Assembly (NCBI RefSeq): GCF_018402175.1
Contig: NZ_JAGYJK010000018.1
Span: forward strand, 434,001-498,000
Length of the DNA stretch: 64,000 nt
Direction: 5' to 3'
Origin: Yoonia sp.
GTDB taxonomy: Bacteria; Pseudomonadota; Alphaproteobacteria; Rhodobacterales; Rhodobacteraceae
Of the stretch, positions 46,573-55,238 are shown one piece after another. Below the pieces are notes generated by a model that did no database searches, was not told the DNA's origin, and was given only the letters and a program-made list of their open reading frames with translations. The translations under genes were made by a program, and so were the position numbers. The stretch's first letter is position 1. Each line of letters opens with the position of its first letter.

Positions 46573-46983
46573 ATGAGCTTGTTTCGCGCGATCTATACGT
46601 CCCAGCCCTTTGGATTTGACGAAACGATCCTCAGCAGCATCCTGATGCAGGCGCGCAAGGCCAATGCGCGTGACGATATCACCGGCGCGCTGATCTGCCG
46701 GGCGGATATCTATCTGCAATGGCTCGAAGGGCCGCAGGACAAGGTCCGCGACGCAATCCGCCGGATCAGCCATGATGACCGCCATCTGGAGGTGACGGTC
46801 CATGTCGCGGAACCCACCGATGCCCGTGTGTTCGGCGAATGGGCGATGCTGCATGACCCCGCCAAGACGTGGATCTGGTCACAGTCCGAGATCGCGGCAG
46901 GGGCATTGGACCGCGCGACCCCTGATGAGATCACCGGCTTCTTTCTGCGCCTTGCCGAAACCGCCGCAGCAGACAGCCTGTAA
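46573..46983 (+). CDS. BLUF-domain blue-light sensor
   Basis: A 136-residue protein made almost only of a BLUF domain, a flavin-binding blue-light sensor. The flavin-ligand residues are present: Tyr8 in LFRAIYTS, Asn31 in ARKANARDDITG and Gln49 in YLQWLEGP, equivalent to Tyr21, Asn45 and Gln63 of AppA. The RRISHDDRHLEV block is also conserved. As a short single-domain BLUF it probably works by binding a partner protein. The open frame begins at 46534; MSLFRAIY at 46573 is the family-like start. Confidence 0.9.
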   Translation: MSLFRAIYTSQPFGFDETILSSILMQARKANARDDITGALICRADIYLQWLEGPQDKVRDAIRRISHDDRHLEVTVHVAEPTDARVFGEWAMLHDPAKTWIWSQSEIAAGALDRATPDEITGFFLRLAETAAADSL

Positions 46984-47156
46984 CCCGCGCACAAGCGCAA
47001 CACTGGCACGGGCAAGGATCTATATGTCGGTCGCCCAAGCGCCGCTGTCACGCAATCGCGTGCACGTCACCCCGACCGCGCTGCGCGGCAGGATCATGGG
47101 TCGGACGGCCGAAACCACTGGTCCGGGCCGGTCGTGATCGGGTCAGAATGTCAATT

Positions 47157-47551
47157 GCGCGGATGGCCTATAAGCCGGATTCTGTCCAAGTGGCGAACCA
47201 CCCTGGATGACCATTCATCTGGAGCGCCTGTTACCAGACGCCCTCTAGCTGCCAACCCGGACCGCTCGGGCTCAAGCCTCCCTGCGGCTGATATCCTTTG
47301 CAGGATCAACACCGCGCGCGGTCCCTATTTGGCATTGCTCCCGGTGGGGCTTGCCGTGCCGGTCCGGTTGCCCGTCCCGCGGTGGGCTCTTACCCCACCG
47401 TTTCACCTTTTCCCCGCTATACGAGGTAGTCTGTTCTCTGTGGCGCTTTCCCTGGGGTTACCCCCGCCGGGCGTTACCCGGCACCGTGCTTTGTGGAGTC
47501 CGGACTTTCCTCGAACCCGTCACAGGCCCGCAGCCATCCAGCCATCCGCGC
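47157..47551 (-). ncRNA. rnpB: RNase P RNA
   Basis: The minus strand reads GCGCGGATGGC near 47551 and GAGGAAAGTCCGGACTCC near 47500-47517 (the conserved P4/CR-I core), and ends with GACAGAATCCGGCTTATAG and GCCATCCGCGC. The two ends pair perfectly over 11 bp (47541-47551 with 47157-47167), the P1 helix. It is a type A bacterial RNase P RNA, about 395 nt, the ribozyme that trims tRNA 5' ends. The ends are placed from the P1 helix and may be off by a few nt. Confidence 0.93.
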
Positions 47552-47559
47552 AGGGCCAG

Positions 47560-48240
47560 TTAGGCAGCCTGCCCGCCCGCGTCAACGGGGAAACGGCGGG
47601 CAAGGTCTGCGATCAGGCCCGCATCGGTGCCATCCAGCGGGCCGCGCGCCCAAGGCCGGAACCGCAGGCGGAAGCATTGCAACAGCAAATCCGGATCATC
47701 CGTCGCGGTATAGCCAAAGGCACGCATACCGGCGGCGAAACCGGCAGGATCAGCCTGCCCCGCATCCGGCCAGACCGACAGGCCCTGCAATGCCAGCCTG
47801 CGCCAGTCGAACCGCGGGCCGGGGTCGATCTTGCGCTGCGGGGCCATGTCGGAATGGCCGATCACGCGCGCGGGCGGGATATGCCAGCGCGGCATCATCG
47901 CGCGCAACAGATCCTCTAGCGCGTCCATCAAAGGGGCGGCAAAGGGGCTGACCCCGTCATTGGCAAGCTCGATCCCGATGGAATGGCTGTTCACATCACT
48001 GACCGCCCCCCAGCGGCCAGCGCCTGCATGCCATGCGCGCAGGTCCTCGGGGACCAGCGACAGGACCGTGCCATCCTGCGCGATCAGATAATGGGCAGAA
48101 ACCTGCGTGGCAGGGTTGCACAGCGTGTCGCAAGCAGCGGCGGCGCTGGCCATGGCGGTGTAATGGATCACCACCATGTCAGGCCGCGCGCCATCGCGGC
48201 GCGGCCCGCAATTGGGCGATTGACGGTCCGCGCGGATCAG
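47560..48240 (-). CDS. N-acetylmuramoyl-L-alanine amidase (AmiD/AmpD-like), likely CTG start
   Basis: An Amidase_2-type peptidoglycan amidase. VVIHYTAM and IGHSDMAPQRKIDPGPRF carry the zinc-ligand histidines of the family. The first ATG is at 48177, but the protein-like sequence continues in frame to 48240 (SPNCGPRRDGARPD), which matches the normal family N-terminus. There is no ATG, GTG or TTG there; a CTG at 48240 overlaps the preceding gene's TGA as CTGA, the same pattern as coupled ATGA starts. I annotate from CTG with ~226 residues; a start at 48177 would lose ~21 family-like residues. There is no signal peptide. Confidence 0.78.
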   Translation of the reverse strand: MIRADRQSPNCGPRRDGARPDMVVIHYTAMASAAAACDTLCNPATQVSAHYLIAQDGTVLSLVPEDLRAWHAGAGRWGAVSDVNSHSIGIELANDGVSPFAAPLMDALEDLLRAMMPRWHIPPARVIGHSDMAPQRKIDPGPRFDWRRLALQGLSVWPDAGQADPAGFAAGMRAFGYTATDDPDLLLQCFRLRFRPWARGPLDGTDAGLIADLARRFPVDAGGQAA

Positions 48241-48947
48241 TTCTGCACGGCCCGGCGAAACGGCTCCGGGTCCCAGCCGCAGGCAAAACCGTCGCCATCG
48301 GGGTCGATGCCAAGCCGGTCACGTTCCGGCCCGCCGCGGGCCAGAAAATCACGCTGCGCATCATCTGCCGTGGCATAGGCCGCGCAATTGCGCTGGAACC
48401 GCGCCTGACCGGACAAAAGCGACCGGCTGTACCATTCCTGCCCTTTGGCATTGGGCGCGTTCAGCGCATATTCCACGATATTGGGTCCGGTGGTTGCAGG
48501 ACGGACCGGCAGGGGTTGCGGCGCAATCTGTTCCTGGGCCGCAATCGCGGCCTGACGGCGCTGTGCATCGCTTTCGATGGTTTCACGTCCTGCGACAGCG
48601 TCGAAATCCTGTTCGTCGGAAATCCCCGTATTGGTCGCGATCTGCGGCACAAGACCGGGCTGCATGGGCGCCGCAAGCGGCGCGCCTGTCCCGCTTTGGC
48701 CGATGCCTGCCGCAGCAAGATCGCTGGCAGCTATCACACCGCCAACAGGGCCGATCGGGGCGGATTGAACGGCAGGTGGCGGCGCGAAAGGATCGACCCC
48801 CCCTGCCAATGCCGCCTCGCGGCGGGCGCGGTCGGTATCGAAATTCGACAGGTCATCAAAACCGACGCCGCGCGGGCGGTCGAATTGCTGCGGTGCGCAG
48901 GCGGACAGAACAAGCGCACCCGCCAAGATCAAGACACCCGTTTTCAT
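48237..48947 (-). CDS. Lipoprotein with C-terminal excalibur calcium-binding domain
   Basis: A 236-residue lipoprotein (lipobox LVLSAC near residue 16) with a low-complexity proline/alanine-rich middle. The C-terminus NCAAYATADDAQRDFLARGG plus GIDPDGDGFACGWDPEPFR is an excalibur domain with the DxDGDGxxCE-like metal loop. It is probably anchored in the periplasm. The start at MKTGVLILAGALVLSAC (48947) is preferred; earlier starts at 48962 and 48977 are possible. It is upstream of and coupled to the amidase gene, which suggests a cell-envelope role. Confidence 0.78.
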   Translation of the reverse strand: MKTGVLILAGALVLSACAPQQFDRPRGVGFDDLSNFDTDRARREAALAGGVDPFAPPPAVQSAPIGPVGGVIAASDLAAAGIGQSGTGAPLAAPMQPGLVPQIATNTGISDEQDFDAVAGRETIESDAQRRQAAIAAQEQIAPQPLPVRPATTGPNIVEYALNAPNAKGQEWYSRSLLSGQARFQRNCAAYATADDAQRDFLARGGPERDRLGIDPDGDGFACGWDPEPFRRAVQN

Positions 48948-48987
48948 CCGTTGCACACCCATATCACTTGATTTCACCCAATCGAAA

Positions 48988-50469
48988 CTACCACCACTTG
49001 GCGGGCTTGGCTACAAAGCCCGCCGCTGTTTCCAGCCGGTACGCGATGTTGAGCAATTCTGCTTCGTCCCACGGGCGTCCGATCAGTTGCAGCCCCAGGG
49101 GCAGCCCCTGCGCGTCGCGCCCTGTCGGCACCGCGATGCCGGGCAGACCGGCAAGGTTCACGGTGACGGTGAACACATCGTTGAGATACATCTTGATCGG
49201 GTCGGCATCCGCCATTTCCCCGATGCCAAAAGCCGCAGAGGGCGTTGCAGGCGTCAGGATCGCATCGACACCGGCGGCGAAGGCATCGTCAAAGTCCCGC
49301 TTGATCAGGGTCCGCACCCGGCGCGCGCGGTTGTAATAGGCATCATAGAACCCCGCCGACAGCACATAGGTGCCGACCATCACGCGGCGCTGCACCTCCG
49401 GGCCGAAACCTTCGGCGCGGGTCTTTTCATACATCTGGGTAATACCGTCCCCTGCGCCCAGTTTCGCGCGGTGACCGAACCGCACGCCGTCATAGCGCGC
49501 AAGGTTCGACGACGCCTCGGCCGGGGCGATGACGTAATAGGCGGGCAGCGCGTATTTGGTATGCGGCAGGCTGATATCGACGATCTTGGCACCTGCGTCG
49601 CGCAGCATCGCGGTGCCGTCGGACCAAAGCTTTTCAATCTCGGCGGGGGTGCCATCCATGCGGTATTCGCGCGGAATGCCGATGGTCTTGCCCTTGATGT
49701 CGCCGGTCAGGGCCGCCTCGAAATCCGGCACGGACAGATCGGCGCTGGTGCTGTCCTTTGGGTCATGGCCGCACATCGCCTGCAACATGATGGCGCAATC
49801 GCGCACGTCCTTGGTCATCGGTCCCGCCTGATCCAGCGACGAGGCAAAGGCCACGATGCCCCAGCGCGACACGCGCCCATAGGTGGGTTTCAGGCCGGTG
49901 ATGCCGGTAAAGGCCGCAGGCTGGCGGATCGACCCGCCGGTATCGGTGCCGGTCGCCGCAAGACAAAGGTCAGCAGCGACGGCACTGGCCGACCCGCCCG
50001 AGGAGCCACCGGGCGTCAGCTGACGGTCGTCAACCTTCCACGGGTTGATCGCGGGGCCGTAGACGGATGTTTCATTGGACGAGCCCATGGCGAATTCATC
50101 CATGTTCAGCTTGCCCAGCATCACGGCACCGGCATCGAACAGCTTGCCAGTGACGGTGGATTCGTATTCCGGCTTGAAGCCTTCCAAGATGCGCGACGCG
50201 GCCTGCGACGGCACACCCTTGGTGCAGAACAAATCCTTGATGCCCAAGGGGATGCCGCACATCGCGGGGGCATCGCCAGCCTTGATCCGCGCATCGGCGG
50301 CCTGCGCCTGCGCCAATGCGATATCAGGGGTTTTATGCACGAAGGCACCCAGCGCATCGGCCCCGTCGATGGCGGTCAGGCAGGCTTGGGTGATCTCGGC
50401 GCTGGTGACATCGCCTTTGCGCATGGCATCGCGGGCAGCAGCGATGGTCAGTTTGGTCAGATCGGACAT
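48988..50469 (-). CDS. gatA: Aspartyl/glutamyl-tRNA amidotransferase subunit A
   Basis: A 493-residue amidase-signature protein. The Ser-cisSer-Lys triad regions are visible: [14 protein letters not shown] with the lysine, and [20 protein letters not shown] with the glycine/serine-rich loop. It releases ammonia from glutamine and supplies it to GatB to convert Glu-tRNA-Gln and Asp-tRNA-Asn. It overlaps gatC by one base (TAATG). gatB is not in the window. Confidence 0.95.
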   Translation of the reverse strand: MSDLTKLTIAAARDAMRKGDVTSAEITQACLTAIDGADALGAFVHKTPDIALAQAQAADARIKAGDAPAMCGIPLGIKDLFCTKGVPSQAASRILEGFKPEYESTVTGKLFDAGAVMLGKLNMDEFAMGSSNETSVYGPAINPWKVDDRQLTPGGSSGGSASAVAADLCLAATGTDTGGSIRQPAAFTGITGLKPTYGRVSRWGIVAFASSLDQAGPMTKDVRDCAIMLQAMCGHDPKDSTSADLSVPDFEAALTGDIKGKTIGIPREYRMDGTPAEIEKLWSDGTAMLRDAGAKIVDISLPHTKYALPAYYVIAPAEASSNLARYDGVRFGHRAKLGAGDGITQMYEKTRAEGFGPEVQRRVMVGTYVLSAGFYDAYYNRARRVRTLIKRDFDDAFAAGVDAILTPATPSAAFGIGEMADADPIKMYLNDVFTVTVNLAGLPGIAVPTGRDAQGLPLGLQLIGRPWDEAELLNIAYRLETAAGFVAKPAKWW

Positions 50470-50756
50470 TATTCCACCACCTTTGGCACGGCAAAAAATC
50501 CTTCGCGCGCATCGGGCGCGTTTTTCAGCACGGCGGCCTGTTGGTTGCCGTCGGTCACCACATCGGCGCGGCGCATCAGCCGCTGTGGCGTGACAGAGGT
50601 CATCGGCTCGACGCCGTCGACATCAACCTCGTTCAATTGTTCGATGAACCCAAGGATCGCGTTGAATTCAGAAGCGAGCGCTGGCAGCGCATCGTCGGCA
50701 ACCGCGATGCGGGCAAGCTTGGCCACGCGGCGGGCGGTTTCGGTATCAATCGACAT
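50469..50756 (-). CDS. gatC: Aspartyl/glutamyl-tRNA amidotransferase subunit C
   Basis: A 95-residue GatC beginning [19 protein letters not shown], with a typical [20 protein letters not shown] stretch and the C-terminal [12 protein letters not shown] tail that wraps GatA. GatC stabilises the GatAB complex. The start at 50756 gives the usual length; the frame extends to 50837 without support. It is translationally coupled to gatA. Confidence 0.94.
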   Translation of the reverse strand: MSIDTETARRVAKLARIAVADDALPALASEFNAILGFIEQLNEVDVDGVEPMTSVTPQRLMRRADVVTDGNQQAAVLKNAPDAREGFFAVPKVVE

Positions 50757-50790
50757 TGGCAGAACTCTCCGGTGCAATCTTCCTGCGCGT

Positions 50791-51444
50791 TTAGCGGTCT
50801 CGGGCCGCGCCCGCAAGCATATGGCGGCGGTAAACAAGGATCATCCATGCCAGCATCACCGCGTTGAAGACATGCCACAGGAAATGCGTGCCAAAAGGGA
50901 TGAAATTGCACAGGGTTTCATCAACCGACCGCGCGCTGATCGACAGTGCCAGCAGCCCCGCCCCTGTCAGGAACCCGCGCGTGATATGGGGCGTTCTGTG
51001 CAAGGCCAGCGCGTAGATCACCAGCAGGATCGGCACGGTCCAGTAAAAGGCGGAAATGCCGAAAAACGGCAGCATCCCCAACAGCGGCACCGTGATCGCG
51101 GCAAAGGGGATAAACAGCGCCGTCGCCCCCAAGGCAGGCCAGAACCCCAGCCCGATCACATCGCGATGCACGGCAAAAAGGTAAAGCAGGATGAAGACCC
51201 CGATCGGCACGACATCCATCAGCGCCGCCCAAGGTGTCGCGAAAGTGTGAAACAGGAAGCTGCCAATCCCGATGGCAAACAGGATCGCAGCCAGCGCGCG
51301 CGCCAGCGGCAAGCCATTCGTGCGCGGCCAGATCCAGAGCGCGGCGACAAGGAAGGCCAGATTGGTCAGCGCGTTGATCGGTTCGGACCAGAATCCAGGG
51401 TCGATCCGTTCGCAATAGGCGTCGATATGACTGTGCCAGTCCAT
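50791..51444 (-). CDS. Ceramidase-family membrane protein
   Basis: A 217-residue membrane protein with seven or so helices, of the alkaline ceramidase/CREST superfamily. It begins [29 protein letters not shown]. The metal/catalytic motifs are in [12 protein letters not shown] (Ser and His), the later Asp-rich part and [11 protein letters not shown] with the second His. The CREST family includes amide hydrolases; the true substrate in bacteria is not established. It is upstream of gatC only by position, with the repeat copy at 51469-51516 before it. Confidence 0.82.
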   Translation of the reverse strand: MDWHSHIDAYCERIDPGFWSEPINALTNLAFLVAALWIWPRTNGLPLARALAAILFAIGIGSFLFHTFATPWAALMDVVPIGVFILLYLFAVHRDVIGLGFWPALGATALFIPFAAITVPLLGMLPFFGISAFYWTVPILLVIYALALHRTPHITRGFLTGAGLLALSISARSVDETLCNFIPFGTHFLWHVFNAVMLAWMILVYRRHMLAGAARDR

Positions 51445-51468
51445 GGGGGCCTTTCAAGGGCGGGGTGG

Positions 51469-51516
51469 AAAAACTTTTATGCCTCCGGCGGGAGTATTTT
51501 GGGAAATAAGAAGATG
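51469..51516 (+). repeat. Dispersed intergenic repeat between tadA and ceramidase gene
   Basis: A full copy: AAAAACTTTTATG, CCTCCGGCGGGAG, TATTTTGGGAAATAAGAAGATG. It lies directly after the tadA stop and before the ceramidase start, both on the minus strand. Confidence 0.75.
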
Positions 51517-51519
51517 TGA

Positions 51520-51966
51520 TCAGCGTTTTGCGGCGAAGAAATCGCGCAACAGCTGTTCGGCTGCTGTGGCGCTGATGCCGTCATAGATGTCGGGCCGGTG
51601 ATGGCATTGCGGATGGGTGAAGATGCGCGGCCCTTGGGCGACGCCGCCCGATTTGGGGTCGGCGGCGGCGTAATAAAGCCGCGCGATGCGCGCGTTGCTG
51701 ATGGCGGCGGCGCACATCGGGCAAGGTTCAAGCGTGACGTAAAGATCGCAGCCGGTCAGCCGTTCTTGCCCCAAGGTGGCACAGGCGGCACGGATCGCCA
51801 GCATTTCGGCATGCGCGGTCGGGTCGTTCAATTCCCGCGTGCGGTTGCCCGCCTGCGCGATGATCGCGCCGTCCTGCGCGATCACGGCACCGACAGGCAC
51901 CTCGCCGCGGGCGGCGGCGGCGCGCGCCTCGGTCAGCGCGATATCCATATGCGAGCGAAAAACCAT
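51520..51966 (-). CDS. tadA: tRNA adenosine(34) deaminase TadA
   Basis: A 148-residue zinc-dependent deaminase that converts A34 to inosine in tRNA-Arg. The motif AHAEMLAIRA gives His52 and the catalytic Glu54, and LEPCPMCAAA gives the zinc ligands Cys82 and Cys85. The family normally has about 150-170 residues, so it is complete. It is divergent from the RluB-type gene and convergent in no other unit. Confidence 0.92.
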   Translation of the reverse strand: MVFRSHMDIALTEARAAAARGEVPVGAVIAQDGAIIAQAGNRTRELNDPTAHAEMLAIRAACATLGQERLTGCDLYVTLEPCPMCAAAISNARIARLYYAAADPKSGGVAQGPRIFTHPQCHHRPDIYDGISATAAEQLLRDFFAAKR

Positions 51967-52030
51967 TGCCGAGTGATGCCTGCGCGCGCAATCTCTGGCA
52001 AGGGCCGATCAAAGCGGCTAAGGGTGCGCG

Positions 52031-52849
52031 ATGAGCAATGATACACCCCAGGGCGACCGGATCGCCAAAGTCCTGTCGCGCGCAGGTGTCGCCAGCCGCC
52101 GCGACGCTGAACGCATGATCACCGAAGGCCGCGTCAGCGTGAACGGCAAGGTCATCACCAGCCCTGCGCTGAATGTCACCGATGCCGACCGGATCGTGGT
52201 GGATGGCAAGGCTATGCGCGCCCCCGAGGCCCCGCGAATCTGGTTGTATCACAAGCCTGCCGGCCTTGTGACAACCGAGCGCGACGAAAAGGACCGCCCC
52301 ACGGTCTTTGCGTCTTTGCCCGAAGACATGCCGCGGGTGATGTCGGTCGGCCGGCTGGACCTGAATTCCGAAGGCTTGTTGCTGTTGACCAATGACGGCG
52401 GCGTCAAACGGCGCTTGGAATTGCCCAGCACTGGCTGGTTGCGCCGTTACCGCGTGCGCATCAACGGATCGGTCAGCGAAGCGCGGCTGGAACAATTGCG
52501 CGCGGGCATCACGGTAGACGGTATCCGGTATCAGCCGATGATCGTCACCTTCGACCGCCAGCAGGGCGCCAATGCCTGGCTGACGGTCAGCCTGCGCGAA
52601 GGCAAGAACCGCGAGATCCGCCGCGCGATGGAGGCAATCGGTGTCACCGTGAACCGCCTGATCCGCGTCAGCTATGGCCCGTTCCAGCTGGGCAACCTTG
52701 AAGCCGGCGCTGTCGAGGAGGTCAAGGGCCGCGTCGTGCGCGACCAGCTGGGGTTGAGCGACAAGGATCTGGGCAAGGACGGGGCCAAACCCGCACCTGT
52801 CCGTGTGCGCAAGCCGGTCAACCGCCCCGTTGCAGGCAAAAAACGCTAA
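52031..52849 (+). CDS. rluB: Pseudouridine synthase, RluB/RsuA type
   Basis: A 272-residue rRNA pseudouridine synthase. An N-terminal S4 RNA-binding domain (AKVLSRAGVASRRDAERMI) is followed by the catalytic domain with SVGRLDLNSEGLLLLTND, where the GRLD aspartate is catalytic, and GKNREIRRAME. It isomerises a uridine in 23S rRNA. The lysine/arginine-rich C-terminal tail is common in the family. RsuA (16S) is an alternative; length fits RluB better. Confidence 0.88.
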   Translation: MSNDTPQGDRIAKVLSRAGVASRRDAERMITEGRVSVNGKVITSPALNVTDADRIVVDGKAMRAPEAPRIWLYHKPAGLVTTERDEKDRPTVFASLPEDMPRVMSVGRLDLNSEGLLLLTNDGGVKRRLELPSTGWLRRYRVRINGSVSEARLEQLRAGITVDGIRYQPMIVTFDRQQGANAWLTVSLREGKNREIRRAMEAIGVTVNRLIRVSYGPFQLGNLEAGAVEEVKGRVVRDQLGLSDKDLGKDGAKPAPVRVRKPVNRPVAGKKR

Positions 52850-52945
52850 GGCTCAGCGTTTCGCGCTGCGATTTGACGTAAAACTCTCGTAATCCGCTGC
52901 GATGTTTCCTATCTGGTAGTCAACCATGACAGGAGTACCATTGCC

Positions 52946-53149
52946 ATGCTGCGTCTGATCCTGCTGCTGAGCTTTGTCGCCGTGCTGGCGCTGGGCTTTC
53001 TGGCTGTGCTGGGGGCTGTGCGCGTGATGGCGGGTGGTGCCGCAGACAAGGACCCAGAGCCGATGCCCGCCCCATTTCGCCGGATTTCCTATATTGTATT
53101 GGTCGTGCTGATGGTCGGTGTGACAAGCGGCTGGCTGGGCTCTGCCTGA
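52946..53149 (+). CDS. Small two-helix membrane protein, first gene of the TelA cluster
   Basis: A 67-residue protein with two predicted membrane helices (residues 3-30 and 47-64) and a short DKDPEPMPAPFRR loop between. I recognise no family. Its TGA overlaps the xpaC ATG by one base, so it belongs to the same unit. An AGGAG ribosome site lies upstream. It may be a small membrane subunit of the cluster's complex, but this is inferred only from coupling. Confidence 0.7.
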   Translation: MLRLILLLSFVAVLALGFLAVLGAVRVMAGGAADKDPEPMPAPFRRISYIVLVVLMVGVTSGWLGSA

Positions 53150-54042
53150 TGGCACGCAGGTTTGGTGGCAGGTTCAGCCCCGACGCGGCCGCGGCCGACC
53201 CGCGCGCCGCAGCGGTCGATCCGGTGCGGATCAAGGCGGCGGGATCGCGTGGACGTCTTTTATATGTGCCGCCGTTTGTGTTGGTCGTCACATCATTGGG
53301 CGCTGGCCCTGCGGTGCTGGTCACGGCCCTGGCAGGTGCGGGGGTTCTGACGCTGGCCGCGTGGCTGTTGCAAGAAGGGTTGCGCGCGCAGGCCGCCTAT
53401 GACGCGCGCAAGATCGCGCGCCGCCCTGTGCTGCCGCGCAAGATGCTGGCCTCGGCGCTGACCGGGCTTGGCGTGGCGCTTGCGGCCCTGACCGGCGACA
53501 GCGACATCATGGGATCGGCGCTGTATGGGCTGGCCGCGCTTGCGCTGCATGTCGCGGCTTTCGGGATCGACCCTTTGGCCGACAAACAGGTCGCAGGGCT
53601 GGACCGGTTCCAGCAGGACCGCGTGGCCCGCGTGGTGGACGAGGCAGAGGCGCATCTGACCCAGACGGCCGCCGCCATCGCCAGCCTGAATGACCGCCGC
53701 CTGATCGCACGGGTCGCCGGGTTCCAGCGTGTCGCGCGCCGCATGATCGCCACGGTCGAAGCAGACCCCCGCGATCTGACCGGCGCACGCCGCTATCTGG
53801 GCGTTTACCTGATGGGAGCGCGCGACGCGACGGTCAAGTTCGTCGAGATCACCCGCCGTGGTCCCGATGCCGCGGCACGCGCGAAATACGAGGCGCTTTT
53901 GACCGATCTTGAGCAGAACTTTGCCGCCCGCACCGAAAAGATGCTGGTGGATGACCATGCCGACATGGATATTGAAATCAACGTCCTGCGCGACCGGTTG
54001 CAACGAGAGGGCGTAAGCCTGAAAACAAAAGGGAACGAGTGA
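53149..54042 (+). CDS. XpaC-like (5-bromo-4-chloroindolyl phosphate hydrolysis) protein
   Basis: A 297-residue protein with two pairs of membrane helices (about residues 40-75 and 98-138) and a helical, coiled-coil-like C-terminal half from residue 140. XpaC domains occur next to TelA genes and their name comes from an early B. subtilis screen; the biochemical role is unclear. The ends overlap both neighbours by one base (TGATG), so it is translated with the small protein before it and TelA after it. Confidence 0.83.
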   Translation: MARRFGGRFSPDAAAADPRAAAVDPVRIKAAGSRGRLLYVPPFVLVVTSLGAGPAVLVTALAGAGVLTLAAWLLQEGLRAQAAYDARKIARRPVLPRKMLASALTGLGVALAALTGDSDIMGSALYGLAALALHVAAFGIDPLADKQVAGLDRFQQDRVARVVDEAEAHLTQTAAAIASLNDRRLIARVAGFQRVARRMIATVEADPRDLTGARRYLGVYLMGARDATVKFVEITRRGPDAAARAKYEALLTDLEQNFAARTEKMLVDDHADMDIEINVLRDRLQREGVSLKTKGNE

Positions 54043-55235
54043 TGTCAGAATTTACCCGCGAACAGGCTGCCAAGGCGGTCGCCGATGTTGAAAAGGTCAC
54101 AGCCGTGGTGTTGCCCGACCCGTCGCGTGACCTTGTCGTGCTGGACAGCGCCGATGCGCCGACCAAGGCCGAAATCACCCGTCGCATGGCGGAAATCAGT
54201 ATCGGGGATACCAATTCCATCGTGTCCTTCGGCGCATCCGCCCAGACCGATTTGCAGGCGATCAGCCAAAGCATGCTGGCCGGTGTGCGCAACAAGGATG
54301 TCGGCCCCGCCGGTGACAGCCTGCGCAATATGGTCACCACGATCCGGGGATTTTCGGTGTCGGAACTTGACGTGCGCCGCGACCGGACATGGTGGGAAAA
54401 GCTGATCGGGCGCGCCGCCCCCATCGCCAAATTCACCGCCCGTTTTGAAGAGGTCCAAGGCCAGATCGACAAGATCACCGATGATCTTTTGCGCCATGAA
54501 CATGTGCTGCTGAAGGATATCGAAAGCCTCGATATGCTGTATGAGAAGACCCTACAGTTCTACAACGAGCTGGGACTTTATATCGCCGCTGGCGAGGCAA
54601 AGCTTGCCGAACTGGATGTCACGACAATCCCCGCCAAGGAGGCCGAAGTCGCCGCCGCCCCCGAAGATGCGGCATTGATGAAAGCGCAGGAATTGCGCGA
54701 CCTGCGGTCTGCCCGCGACGATCTGGAACGCCGCGTGCATGACCTGAAACTGACCCGTCAGGTGACGATGCAATCGCTGCCATCCATCCGGCTGGTGCAG
54801 GAAAACGACAAATCCCTGGTGACCAAGATCAATTCGACCTTGGTGAACACGGTGCCTTTGTGGGAAACCCAGCTGGCGCAGGCGGTGACGATCCAGCGGT
54901 CGTCGGAAGCCGCGCGCGCCGTGCGCGACGCCAATGACCTGACCAATGAATTGCTGACTGCCAATGCGCAAAACCTGCGCGATGCCAACAAGATCATCCG
55001 CACCGAAATGGAACGCGGCGTGTTCGACATCACCGCCGTCAAGGCCGCGAATGCCAATCTGATCGCCACGATCAACGAAAGTCTGGAAATCGCGGACGAA
55101 GGCAAGCGTAAACGCGCCGAGGCCGAGGCCGAAATGCAAAAGATGGAAGAAGAGCTGAAACAGACCCTGTCAGCCGCCCGCGCGCGCAAAACCGGCGGCG
55201 GCGACAGTATCGGCATCGCCACAGGTCGCGCCTAG
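54042..55235 (+). CDS. Toxic anion resistance protein TelA family
   Basis: A 397-residue cytosolic, largely alpha-helical TelA-family protein. ISIGDTNSIVSFGASAQTDL near residue 48, LRRD...ARTWWEKLIGRA-type sequence and PLWETQLAQAVTIQRSSEA in the second half are family-like, and the last 80 residues form coiled coil (KRKRAEAEAEMQKMEEELKQ). TelA proteins are linked to tellurite and other stress resistance and are thought to work with XpaC at the membrane. It is coupled to the XpaC gene and followed by the DUF2927 gene. Confidence 0.88.
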   Translation: MSEFTREQAAKAVADVEKVTAVVLPDPSRDLVVLDSADAPTKAEITRRMAEISIGDTNSIVSFGASAQTDLQAISQSMLAGVRNKDVGPAGDSLRNMVTTIRGFSVSELDVRRDRTWWEKLIGRAAPIAKFTARFEEVQGQIDKITDDLLRHEHVLLKDIESLDMLYEKTLQFYNELGLYIAAGEAKLAELDVTTIPAKEAEVAAAPEDAALMKAQELRDLRSARDDLERRVHDLKLTRQVTMQSLPSIRLVQENDKSLVTKINSTLVNTVPLWETQLAQAVTIQRSSEAARAVRDANDLTNELLTANAQNLRDANKIIRTEMERGVFDITAVKAANANLIATINESLEIADEGKRKRAEAEAEMQKMEEELKQTLSAARARKTGGGDSIGIATGRA

Positions 55236-55238
55236 GCA

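Noticed and set aside
47134..47919. A 261-residue plus-strand frame across the rnpB region
   Set aside because: The sequence is RNase P RNA on the minus strand and the frame has no protein features.
49087..51519. An 810-residue open frame opposite gatA, gatC and the ceramidase gene
   Set aside because: It is antisense to three well-supported genes and has no family resemblance; high GC makes long false frames common.
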